A DNA stretch of 12,486 bases from assembly GCA_040756715.1 (NCBI GenBank), contig JBFLYE010000042.1, forward strand, positions 1 to 12,486, given 5' to 3'. The notes below the pieces were generated by a model that had not been told where the DNA came from, did not search any database, and saw only the letters and a list, made by a program, of their open reading frames with translations. Shown one piece after another: positions 6,296-12,486 of this stretch. Position 1 is the stretch's first letter. Each line of letters begins with the position of its first letter. The stretch comes from a bacterium. Its GTDB lineage: Bacteria > UBA9089 > UBA9088. The position numbers and the translations under genes are program-made.

Positions 6296-6599
6296 TTTTT
6301 GTCTTGTGAGAAAGCCTTATTCCAGCAATATATGCTTCGATCGCCTTTTTATTTTCATTTTTCTTATCATATATGCTTCCTAGGATAAGATAAAGCTTTC
6401 CATCCTCTGGAGAAATCTCAATTGCCTTTTTTATTTCTTTCTCTGCCAATGAATAGCTCTCTGAGCCAATATAGCAATTTGCCCTTTGAAGATAAATCTC
6501 CTTTTTGGAAGAATTAGCTTTTGTTGTTTTAAAAGAAGCCTCTTTTGATGGGCAGCATCCCATAAAAAAGATAGGAAGAAAGACAAGAAATATTTTCAA
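6216..6599 (-). CDS. TPR-containing putative lipoprotein
   Basis: The 127-residue product has a signal MKIFLVFLPIFFMGCC with a good lipobox (FMGC, lipidated Cys15). Two tetratricopeptide repeats follow at about 36-68 and 69-99; typical residues are in YSLAEKEIKKAIEISPEDGKLYLILG and in ENKKAIEAYIAGI. TPRs mediate protein-protein contacts, so this is probably a small scaffold at the envelope. The start codon is TTG, one base after the YtxH stop, with an AAAGG about 10 bases upstream. The last 25 or so residues look unlike the rest: they are the out-of-frame reading of the next gene's signal peptide, starting at an A6 run (6295-6300). One extra A there would end the protein after about 102 residues at an ATGA overlap. 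Confidence 0.72.
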   Translation of the reverse strand: MKIFLVFLPIFFMGCCPSKEASFKTTKANSSKKEIYLQRANCYIGSESYSLAEKEIKKAIEISPEDGKLYLILGSIYDKKNENKKAIEAYIAGIRLSHKTKNEKIGTPSSYNPFIPLHKREITQGKP

Positions 6600-6600
6600 A

Positions 6601-6930
6601 TTAAGCCTTTTCTTTTATCCTCTCAATCTCTTCATTCATTGCCTTTTTTCCTGCTGCAACAGCCTTTGCAATTATGGATTTCTTTTCTTTTAAAGCCCCT
6701 TTTTCATGCTCTACAAATTCCTCTATCTTTTCTTTTTCCTCTTCTATTAGACCCTGTGCCTTTTCAACAAGAACACCACCCCTTTCCCTTATTTTCTCAC
6801 CTGCCTCCCTTATCTTTTTTCTTGTTTCCTCTCCTGATTGAGGAGCAAGAAGAATGCCTGCGATTACTCCGCAGGCTGCACCCGCTGTAAATGCGAATAT
6901 AAGGGCTAGATTATTATCCCTTGTCTCCAT
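6601..6930 (-). CDS. YtxH-like membrane protein
   Basis: A YtxH-family protein of 109 residues. One N-terminal transmembrane segment (about residues 7-28) runs into the family signature LLAPQSGEETRKKI. A long charged helix rich in Lys and Glu follows (EKIRERGG...EEEKEKIEEFVEHEKG) and is likely to coil or bind other proteins in the cytoplasm. I chose the ATG at 6930 over the in-frame GTG at 6939. GGGGGTGAT lies 8 bases before 6930 in a near-perfect Shine-Dalgarno context, while the GTG sits inside that site. The coding region overlaps the DUF948 gene by 17 bases. YtxG(DUF948)-YtxH pairs are common in bacteria; some are linked to stress response. Precise function is unknown. Confidence 0.82.
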   Translation of the reverse strand: METRDNNLALIFAFTAGAACGVIAGILLAPQSGEETRKKIREAGEKIRERGGVLVEKAQGLIEEEKEKIEEFVEHEKGALKEKKSIIAKAVAAGKKAMNEEIERIKEKA

Positions 6931-7261
6931 CTTTATCACCCCCTTTTAGAAAAATATTTAGACCAGATTTTACTCCTGCATATATACCAAGCATAAAGGC
7001 AAATGGTGTAATTACCTTCTCTTTTATTGTTTTAAAACCACCAGATACCTCATTTATTATAGATGAGCACATATTTATAGCATCTAGTCCTTTACAGATA
7101 GAGCCTTTTAATCCAAGCATCTCGGCTTTTATATAAACCACAAGCTCGCCAATTTCATCTATTGTCTTCTTTAGGGAAGAAAGGGCAGAGACAAAATATA
7201 TACCCACGAAAAGGATGGTGCAGGTTAAAACCGCCAGGCATATTGCTACAATTATATTCAT
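6914..7261 (-). CDS. DUF948 family membrane protein (YtxG-like)
   Basis: A 115-residue protein with one N-terminal transmembrane helix (about residues 4-26) followed by SALSSLKKTIDEIGELVVYIKAE, the pattern of DUF948: a membrane helix and then an amphipathic helix with regularly spaced Leu/Ile. A second moderately hydrophobic stretch (ITPFAFMLGIYAGVKSGLNIF, about 85-104) may touch the membrane. The tail is GGDKDGDKG. It is the first gene of a five-gene minus-strand operon, behind a TTGACA promoter that leaves almost no leader. The pairing with a YtxH protein directly downstream is the usual context of the family. Its molecular role is not established. Confidence 0.78.
   Translation of the reverse strand: MNIIVAICLAVLTCTILFVGIYFVSALSSLKKTIDEIGELVVYIKAEMLGLKGSICKGLDAINMCSSIINEVSGGFKTIKEKVITPFAFMLGIYAGVKSGLNIFLKGGDKDGDKG
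6931..6947 (-). promoter_or_regulatory. Strong Shine-Dalgarno site that fixes the YtxH start
   Basis: On the minus strand AAAAGGGGGTGATAAAG precedes the ATG at 6930. It matches the 16S-complementary consensus AAAGGAGGTGAT at 11 of 12 positions, with 8 bases from the G run to the ATG. It is the only full SD site I see in the window and lies within the coding end of the DUF948 gene. Confidence 0.8.
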
Positions 7262-7269
7262 TACATAAA

Positions 7270-7297
7270 TTTATCAAAAGTAAATATGATTTGTCAA
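7270..7297 (-). promoter_or_regulatory. Promoter of the DUF948-ytxH-gltX operon
   Basis: On the minus strand a perfect -35 TTGACA (7297-7292) is followed after 16 bp by GATAAA (7275-7270), a 4 of 6 match to the -10 consensus. Only 8 bases separate it from the ATG at 7261, so the transcript would start at or within two bases of the start codon. No SD site is present. Confidence 0.65.
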
Positions 7298-7324
7298 ATA
7301 CTTTTCTTTTTGTAAATTTTCTTC

Positions 7325-7353
7325 TTGATTTTCTTGTATTTTTATATTATGCT
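7325..7353 (+). promoter_or_regulatory. Putative promoter of the SurA-like gene
   Basis: TTGATT (7325-7330) and TATGCT (7348-7353) are 17 bp apart. The ATG at 7360 follows 6 bases after the -10 box, again implying a leaderless mRNA. An overlapping TATTAT (7345-7350) is a better -10 box but with a 14-bp spacer. The site shares the divergent 98-bp region with the minus-strand promoter. Confidence 0.5.
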
Positions 7354-7359
7354 TAAGAT

Positions 7360-8217
7360 ATGAAGAAAGTTTTTTTGTTTTTCTTATGTGTAACATTTAA
7401 CCTTTGCTGCGATGACAGGATAATTGCAAAGGTAGAGGACGAGATAATTACCCAGAGAGAACTCTCTTATGAAAAAAAGGACATTGGAGCAATAATTGAC
7501 AACATCCTTCTTCAAAAGAAAGCAGCTGAATTAGGAATTGTGGTTTCTGATACCCTGATTCTTGAGAGAATAGAAGGGATAAAAAACTCGTTTTCTTCTC
7601 CCTCTTTGTTCAAAGAGGCTTTGCAAGCACAGGGAATAGATGAGTCCTGTTTAAAATTAAGAATAAAAAATGATATATTACGGGCAAGGCTTATAAACCT
7701 TTTTAAGGAAAGGATAAGGATAGCTGAAGATGAGCTTCTTTTAAATTTTGATAGGTATCAAAATGAGGTTTGTGTTGATTTTGTCGAAGCAGAAAATGAA
7801 AAAGATGCTCAAGAGGCATTCCTTAAGCTTACAAAATTTGGAACAACAGGTTTAGAAATTAAAAATACCGGATTTTTTTGCTATCCTGAGATGCAGGAGG
7901 AATTTTCAAAACAGGCATTCAGTCTTGATGAAGGAAAAATAAGCCACCCATTTAAGGTAGGGAAGAAATTTTATATCATAAAAGGGGGTGAAAAGAGAGA
8001 AACAGAAAGCCTTCATTTGGCAAAAATAAGGGATGAGCTTTTTATGGAGGTAAAAGGAAGAATAAGGCAAAAAACAAAAGATGAAACAAGGGATGATCTA
8101 CAATATGAAATTTTAGGTTTAATTGAGGAAAAACTTAAAGAAAAAAGGCTTGAGGAATATCTTTCACAATTTATTAAAGAATTAAGAAAAGAGGCCTATA
8201 TTAAAATTGCAAATTGA
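7360..8217 (+). CDS. SurA-like / PpiC-type periplasmic chaperone with a degenerate parvulin domain
   Basis: The 285-residue product starts with a signal sequence (MKKVFLFFLCVTFNLCC); Cys16/17 could be lipidated, but the lipobox is poor. IIAKVEDEIITQREL (21-35) is the opening of SurA_N-type domains. IIDNILLQKKAAELGIVVSDTLI (45-67) is their helix that follows. Residues about 135-210 correspond to a parvulin fold, best seen at the end: EEFSKQAFSLDEGKISHPFKVGKKFYIIKGGEKRE. The usual parvulin histidine segment (HI.V) reads VCVDFVEAE, and the glycine-rich middle is short, so prolyl isomerase activity may be lost and chaperoning retained. A charged helical C-terminus follows. It probably helps exported proteins fold outside the inner membrane. 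It is transcribed divergently from the DUF948 operon. Confidence 0.8.
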   Translation: MKKVFLFFLCVTFNLCCDDRIIAKVEDEIITQRELSYEKKDIGAIIDNILLQKKAAELGIVVSDTLILERIEGIKNSFSSPSLFKEALQAQGIDESCLKLRIKNDILRARLINLFKERIRIAEDELLLNFDRYQNEVCVDFVEAENEKDAQEAFLKLTKFGTTGLEIKNTGFFCYPEMQEEFSKQAFSLDEGKISHPFKVGKKFYIIKGGEKRETESLHLAKIRDELFMEVKGRIRQKTKDETRDDLQYEILGLIEEKLKEKRLEEYLSQFIKELRKEAYIKIAN

Positions 8218-8262
8218 AGGTTAAAGAAAATTTAAAATTTACAATTTAAGCGAAGCGACTAT

Positions 8263-10668
8263 ATGGATGATATATTAAACAAATTTATTCAATCCCTTGA
8301 GTGGAAAACAATAAAGGATACCATTGAGAAAAAATTTGGCATCCCTCCATTTATGGTGGTTGACAAAGAAAGAAAACCGGTAGAAATCTATGAGAAAGAT
8401 AGGGTATTTTGCAGAATGATTAAAGAGAAAGAGGAGGGAAGAAGGCTATGCAGCCAAAGCTTTGTCTCAATCTCTAACAATGTCCTGCTAAGCAGACAAC
8501 CCACGGTATTTTCCTGTCAGGCAGAGTTTTTAGGCTACATTATCCCCCTTCTCTCAAGGGGTGAATTAGTAGGGATGATATATGGATGCCAACTGGTTGA
8601 TGCAGGAAAAGACCTCCATTACTACGAACAGGTCTCGGCAAAATTACACCTTGATACAAAGGCATTCCTTTATACCCTGAAGGCAATTCCCACTGTTACC
8701 ATAGGAGGACTAGAGACAGATGTAAGCCTTATCTTTCAGCTTGCAAATGCCTCAATAAACCTTCTTGCAGAAAGGGTAAAATATACAGGAAAGGAGGGTG
8801 AAATAGCAAGCATTACAAGGTTCTATGAACTGTTTGAGAAATCTCGTTATTTGCTTCTTACCTTAGAGCCTTCAAAGCTATATTCCTTGATTGTCAACCT
8901 TGCGGCAAAGGCAATGGATGCAGAGATATGCTCTTTAATGATCCTTGATCCAACAACAGACGGGCTATCCATAAAGGCATCTGTAGGCTTGGAGGAGGCA
9001 ATTACAAAAAGGACATTTAAAAAGGGAGCAGGCATTGTAGGATATGTATGCAAAACAGGAGAGCCTTTGTTGGTTAAGGATATAACAGAAGATCCTAGGT
9101 TTAATATAGAAAAAAGCCAGCCAAAATACTATACAAAGTCTCTAATTTCTGCACCCTTAAGGGTGGGAGATGAGATATTTGGCATATTGAATGTGAATAA
9201 TAAATCTTCTAGGGCACCATTTAATGAAACAGACCTGAAGATGATTTCAATAATTGCAGGACATGCAGCAATTGCCATTAAGAATGCAAAGGAAATAAAA
9301 GAATATAGCGAGGAAAAGGAAAAGGTAGTAAAGGAGATTGCAAAGGATCAGGAAACAAAGGAAAAGATAGTGGTTGAAAAGCAGGCCCTTATCCAATCAA
9401 AGGAAGATTTAGAGAACAAATTAAGGGAAAAGGAAGAATTCCTTAAGATAAAGATGGAGCTCCTTGAGGAAAAGGAAAAGCACATCAAGGACAAAACAGA
9501 GCTTGAGAGAGAAAGGCAGAAGCTCAATGAGGCAATAAATAGCCTTATAAAAGAAAGGGATGAGCTAAAGACAAAGATAAAGGAAAGTGAAAAACTGATT
9601 ATAGAAAAGGAGGAGCTTGAGAAAAGGCTTGAGGAGACAATAAAAGAAAAGGAGGAGCTTGCCGCACAAACAGAGGAGCTTGGCATTTTGTATTCCATCT
9701 CAACTGAGGCACCAAAGATGTCAAAACCAAGGGAGATATTGTCCTGGATATTAGAGAGAATCCAGCCATTCTTTAACTACCATGCATCTGCTTACCTCTA
9801 TCTTGACGAAGAAAGGCTGATTGGCGAGATAAAGCAAACCTGTTTTATAAGTGACCATTGCATAAAGTCAATTGAGGAGAATATGGAATCCTTTTGGAAG
9901 AAGAATAATCCAGAGCAGTCAGCAAAGAAGCCGGAATTCTTTACAGAAAAGGGGACAAAGGAGGAGCTATTCTGGGTTGGCTTAAAGGAGTTTCAAAATG
10001 AGCTTATATTACCTATCCTTTATGGTGATAAAACAAAGGGGCTTTTGTCTATCCATTCATTCAATAAAGAGCCATTTCCACCCTTGAAAAGGAGGCTTCT
10101 TAGGATTATCTCACATCAGGTTTCAGAAACCCTTGAGAGGGTTGAGCTATTTGCCAAGATAAAGGAGATGGCAGAAAAGGATGAGCTTACCAAGACTTAC
10201 AACTATAGGTATCTTGAGGATTATCTTTTAAAGGAATTTTCCTATGCAGAATCATACAAAAAACCATTAGGATTGATTATGATTGATTTTGATAAGCTAA
10301 AATATATCAACGATACATTTGGACATGCAGAGGGAAATAGGCTTATTACTACTATATCGGATATAATAAAAAAGACAATGAATGGAAAGGGGCTTATTGC
10401 CAGGTTTGGTGGTGATGAATTTGCCGTTGTCCTTCCTGAGACATTGCAGAATGTTGCTTATGATTATGCAGAAAAGATAAGAAAAAATATTGAAAGCACA
10501 CCCATGACATTTGGTGGAAAGCCCCATAAGGCTACAGCAAGCCTTGGTGTAGCCGTATACCCAAATCCTGGGATTGAAACAAGCAAGGATATATTTGCTA
10601 AAGCAGACAAATGCCTCTATGCAGCAAAAGAGGCTGGAAGGAATAAGGTTGTTTTGTACCAACCGTAA
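8263..10668 (+). CDS. Diguanylate cyclase with PocR, two GAF-like domains and a long coiled coil
   Basis: This 801-residue soluble sensor makes cyclic di-GMP from two GTP. Domains: PocR ligand-binding domain (about 3-165) with the cysteine pattern C50, C63, C85 (FCRMI..RLC..FSC); GAF domain (about 193-346); Lys/Glu-rich coiled coil (about 345-475); a second, divergent GAF-like region (about 475-630); GGDEF domain (about 635-800). The catalytic domain looks intact: DELTKTYNYRYL, the metal aspartate in MIDFDKLKYIND, FGH and GGDEF (716-720). The RxxD inhibitory site normally placed four residues before ARFGGDEF reads NGKG, so feedback by c-di-GMP at the I-site is unlikely. There is no transmembrane segment, so the signal is cytoplasmic. 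The start at 8263 has no SD. It occupies the place before truB where rbfA is often found. Confidence 0.93.
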   Translation: MDDILNKFIQSLEWKTIKDTIEKKFGIPPFMVVDKERKPVEIYEKDRVFCRMIKEKEEGRRLCSQSFVSISNNVLLSRQPTVFSCQAEFLGYIIPLLSRGELVGMIYGCQLVDAGKDLHYYEQVSAKLHLDTKAFLYTLKAIPTVTIGGLETDVSLIFQLANASINLLAERVKYTGKEGEIASITRFYELFEKSRYLLLTLEPSKLYSLIVNLAAKAMDAEICSLMILDPTTDGLSIKASVGLEEAITKRTFKKGAGIVGYVCKTGEPLLVKDITEDPRFNIEKSQPKYYTKSLISAPLRVGDEIFGILNVNNKSSRAPFNETDLKMISIIAGHAAIAIKNAKEIKEYSEEKEKVVKEIAKDQETKEKIVVEKQALIQSKEDLENKLREKEEFLKIKMELLEEKEKHIKDKTELERERQKLNEAINSLIKERDELKTKIKESEKLIIEKEELEKRLEETIKEKEELAAQTEELGILYSISTEAPKMSKPREILSWILERIQPFFNYHASAYLYLDEERLIGEIKQTCFISDHCIKSIEENMESFWKKNNPEQSAKKPEFFTEKGTKEELFWVGLKEFQNELILPILYGDKTKGLLSIHSFNKEPFPPLKRRLLRIISHQVSETLERVELFAKIKEMAEKDELTKTYNYRYLEDYLLKEFSYAESYKKPLGLIMIDFDKLKYINDTFGHAEGNRLITTISDIIKKTMNGKGLIARFGGDEFAVVLPETLQNVAYDYAEKIRKNIESTPMTFGGKPHKATASLGVAVYPNPGIETSKDIFAKADKCLYAAKEAGRNKVVLYQP

Positions 10669-10687
10669 AAAATCCTATATGTTTAGC

Positions 10688-10714
10688 GAATTTTAGAACA
10701 GATAAACACATACC
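10688..10714 (+). repeat. Dispersed 27-nt motif directly upstream of truB
   Basis: It matches the reverse complement of 4192-4218 at 24 of 27 positions and shares an 11-base exact run with 4411-4421. It ends one base before the truB ATG and contains GATAAA (10701-10706), the same hexamer as the proposed -10 box of the DUF948 operon and at nearly the same distance (9 bases) from the ATG. It may therefore carry the truB promoter, although no good -35 is visible. Confidence 0.55.
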
Positions 10715-10715
10715 A

Positions 10716-11600
10716 ATGGATGGATTGTTATTGCTAGATAAACCAGGAGGGCTTACCTCATCTGATGCTGTTTTGAAGGTAAAACGCCTTCTTAAAAGAA
10801 AGGTAGGACATGGTGGAACCCTTGATCCTCAAGCAACCGGTCTCCTTCTTGTCTTTGTTGGAAAGGCAACAAAGATTATACCCTTCTTCTATCCACTTGA
10901 AAAGAGATATATTGCCAAGGCAAAATTTGGTATAACCACAGATACCCAGGACATTTGGGGGAATATACAATCTGAAAAGGATGCCTCCTTTCTTGCAAAA
11001 GGTGATATAGAGAAGGCAATTCCAGGATTCATAGGAACAATTGAGCAAATTCCTCCCATGGTATCAGCCCTTCATCATCAAGGAAGAAGGCTTTATGAAT
11101 TGGCAAGGGAGGGGAAAATCGTTGAGAGAGAAAAAAGGAGGGTTTCTATTTATCAATTAGAGCTTATTGATTTTATGGATGGAAAACAACCAGAGGCAAC
11201 GTTTAAAACAGCATGCTCTGGCGGAACATACATTAGAACATTATTCTTTGATATGGGAGAGGCATTAGGTACAGGTGCATCCTTAAGCTTTTTAAGAAGA
11301 ACAGCTATTGGTAAATTTTCTATTGAAAATGCAGTTACATTAGAATCCCTCAAGGAAAAAGCCAAAGAGAAAAAAATAGAAGGCTTTATAATCTCAATGA
11401 GCGATGCCCTTTATTTTATGGATGAGGCAGTAATAGAGGATGCTGAAAGAATAATGGAGGGAAGACCAGTGAGGATAGAGGGAAAGGAGGGTTTGCTAAA
11501 AATATCAACCAGGGATGGAATTTTTATTGGAATAGGAGAAAATAAAAAGGGGATTTTAAGGCCTATAAAGATTATTGCAACCTATAATGACCTTTTATAA
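10716..11600 (+). CDS. truB: tRNA pseudouridine(55) synthase TruB
   Basis: TruB converts U55 in the T loop of nearly all tRNAs to pseudouridine and also assists tRNA folding. The 294-residue protein begins MDGLLLLDKPGGLTSSDAV, the standard family opening. GHGGTLDPQATGLLLV holds the catalytic Asp37. KRYIAKAKFGITTDTQDIWG and the segment IPPMVSALHHQGRRLYELAREG are the TruB RNA-binding and active-site regions, and CSGGTYIRTLFFDMGEALG is the third family motif. A C-terminal PUA-like domain (about residues 235-288) is present. There is no SD; the ATG directly follows the dispersed motif. ribF follows after 11 bases, the usual bacterial order. The T loop of the tRNA-Pro in this window has the target T at position 55 (TTC). 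Confidence 0.96.
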   Translation: MDGLLLLDKPGGLTSSDAVLKVKRLLKRKVGHGGTLDPQATGLLLVFVGKATKIIPFFYPLEKRYIAKAKFGITTDTQDIWGNIQSEKDASFLAKGDIEKAIPGFIGTIEQIPPMVSALHHQGRRLYELAREGKIVEREKRRVSIYQLELIDFMDGKQPEATFKTACSGGTYIRTLFFDMGEALGTGASLSFLRRTAIGKFSIENAVTLESLKEKAKEKKIEGFIISMSDALYFMDEAVIEDAERIMEGRPVRIEGKEGLLKISTRDGIFIGIGENKKGILRPIKIIATYNDLL

Positions 11601-11611
11601 TTGCGAATTTA

Positions 11612-12486
11612 ATGATTATCCACAAGGGTGATATTCCCATCTTAAATTATCCTAGTTGTATTATCCCAGGAATCTTTGATGGACTTCACATTGGCCATCA
11701 ACATTTGATAAAACAGGCAATAGAATCTTCAAAAAAGAGCAATATTACCCCTATTCTTTTTACATTTTTACAACATCCAAGATCTTCTCAATACATTCTT
11801 CAGGAAAAGGAGAGGGATAGAATCCTTGCTGAATTAGGGATAAAACACCTTGTTCTTGCTGATTTTAACAGAATAGAAGGGCTCTCTCCCTCTCAATATA
11901 TAGAGCTTTTGCTTACAAACCTTAAGATGAAAGAGCTCTGGTGTGGTCAAGATTTTTGTTTTGGAAAAAACAGAAGGGGAAATGTGAAGAGGCTTAAGGT
12001 AATGGGAAAGGAAAAGGGATTTTTGGTGTTTGTTATTGAAGAGATTTCTTTTTCCAATACCCGTATAAGCACCTCCTTGATAAAAGACCTCCTTTTACAA
12101 GGAAGGATAAAAGAGGCTAATTCTTTCCTTAAAAGACCCTTAAGCTTCTCTGGAATTGTTTTTTTATCGCAAGGAAGGGGAAAAAAATTTGGTTTTCCCA
12201 CTGCAAATCTTATCTGGGATGAAAATTTGTTTTGCCCAAGAAAAGGGGTATATTTTGTAAAAATAAGGGTAGATAATGAAATATTTAATGGAATGGCAAA
12301 TCTTGGGATAAGACCGACATTTGATGAAAAAAACCTTATCCTTGAGACACATATTTTTGACTTCAATAGGAATATTTATGGAAAAGAGATAACCATATTT
12401 TTTCATCAATGGATAAGGGATGAAATAAGATTTGATAATGAAAATGAGCTATTTCTTAAGATTAAGGATGACAAGGAGCGATGCAG
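11612..12486 (+). CDS. ribF: Bifunctional riboflavin kinase / FAD synthetase RibF, 3' end cut by the window
   Basis: RibF phosphorylates riboflavin to FMN and adenylylates FMN to FAD. The frame from ATG 11612 stays open to the window end (291 complete codons). The N-terminal adenylyltransferase shows GIFDGLHIGHQHLI (residues 20-33), CGQDFCFGKNRRGN, and ISTSLIKDLL, the equivalent of the usual ISSTLIR with Lys for Arg. The C-terminal kinase shows GKKFGFPTANL (PTAN at 196-199), MANLGIRPTF, and the catalytic Glu region LETHIFDF. WIRDEIRFDNENELFLKIKDDKERC matches the family's final helix, so only a few residues should be missing. Spacing to truB is 11 bases without an SD, suggesting co-transcription. 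rpsO is the gene often expected next. Confidence 0.95.
   Translation, partial: MIIHKGDIPILNYPSCIIPGIFDGLHIGHQHLIKQAIESSKKSNITPILFTFLQHPRSSQYILQEKERDRILAELGIKHLVLADFNRIEGLSPSQYIELLLTNLKMKELWCGQDFCFGKNRRGNVKRLKVMGKEKGFLVFVIEEISFSNTRISTSLIKDLLLQGRIKEANSFLKRPLSFSGIVFLSQGRGKKFGFPTANLIWDENLFCPRKGVYFVKIRVDNEIFNGMANLGIRPTFDEKNLILETHIFDFNRNIYGKEITIFFHQWIRDEIRFDNENELFLKIKDDKERC

Noticed and set aside
8213-8226. ATTGAAGGTTAAAG resembling 4263-4276 in the repeat region (13 of 14)
   Set aside because: It is short, AT-rich and includes the stop codon of the SurA-like gene; too weak to call a repeat copy.
8240-8245. TACAAT as a -10 box for the diguanylate cyclase gene
   Set aside because: The hexamer is good, but the only candidate -35 (TTGAAG, 8214-8219) is 20 bp away, so I leave it uncalled.
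9348-9698. Minus-strand Ser/Phe-rich open frame opposite the coiled coil
   Set aside because: It is the antisense reading of a Glu/Lys-rich coiled coil, giving low-complexity Ser/Phe protein, and has no initiation signal or family motif.
11947-12366. Minus-strand open frames near the window end
   Set aside because: They lie opposite ribF, whose plus-strand frame shows motifs throughout and runs to the window edge.

Overview
The window is AT-rich bacterial chromosome with tightly packed genes. Arg codons are mostly AGA/AGG and Ile is often ATA. Stops are TAA, TAG and TGA used in the standard way. Putative lipoproteins, SppA and a SurA-like export chaperone point to a bacterium with a developed envelope. 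One gene has a near-perfect Shine-Dalgarno (SD) site, so normal 16S pairing operates, but most starts have no SD and several promoters sit directly on the start codon. The content does not fix the taxon; an uncultivated low-GC lineage is plausible. The window shows no prophage, transposase, CRISPR array or defence cassette.

Layout. 1-518 (+) is the 3' part of a histidine phosphatase. A consensus sigma-70 promoter then leads into phoU (566-1228), which overlaps sppA (1225-2145) as GTGA. A tRNA-Pro(CGG) follows at 2158-2233. Twelve bases after it begins a 641-residue fusion of a SAM methyltransferase and a D-Ala-D-Ala-ligase-like ATP-grasp enzyme (2246-4171). A 271-bp intergenic region between convergent genes (4172-4442) holds an AT-rich repeat array and two copies of a dispersed motif.

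The minus strand carries a five-gene operon, read from 7261 down to 4443: DUF948 membrane protein, YtxH-like protein, TPR lipoprotein, small lipoprotein, gltX. Its promoter lies in a 98-bp divergent region. On the other side of that region starts a SurA-type chaperone (7360-8217, +). Next come a PocR-GAF-coiled coil-GAF-GGDEF diguanylate cyclase (8263-10668), truB (10716-11600) and ribF (11612 to beyond the window end). The truB-ribF pair is a classic bacterial order.

How they fit. truB, gltX, the tRNA and ribF are translation and cofactor housekeeping. sppA, the SurA-like protein, DUF948/YtxH and the lipoproteins serve the envelope. PhoU and the diguanylate cyclase are regulators. The points that merit a second look are the methyltransferase/ATP-grasp fusion set directly against a tRNA, the promoters that appear to give leaderless mRNAs, the repeat array with its dispersed motif, and an 80-bp gene overlap beginning at an A6 run.
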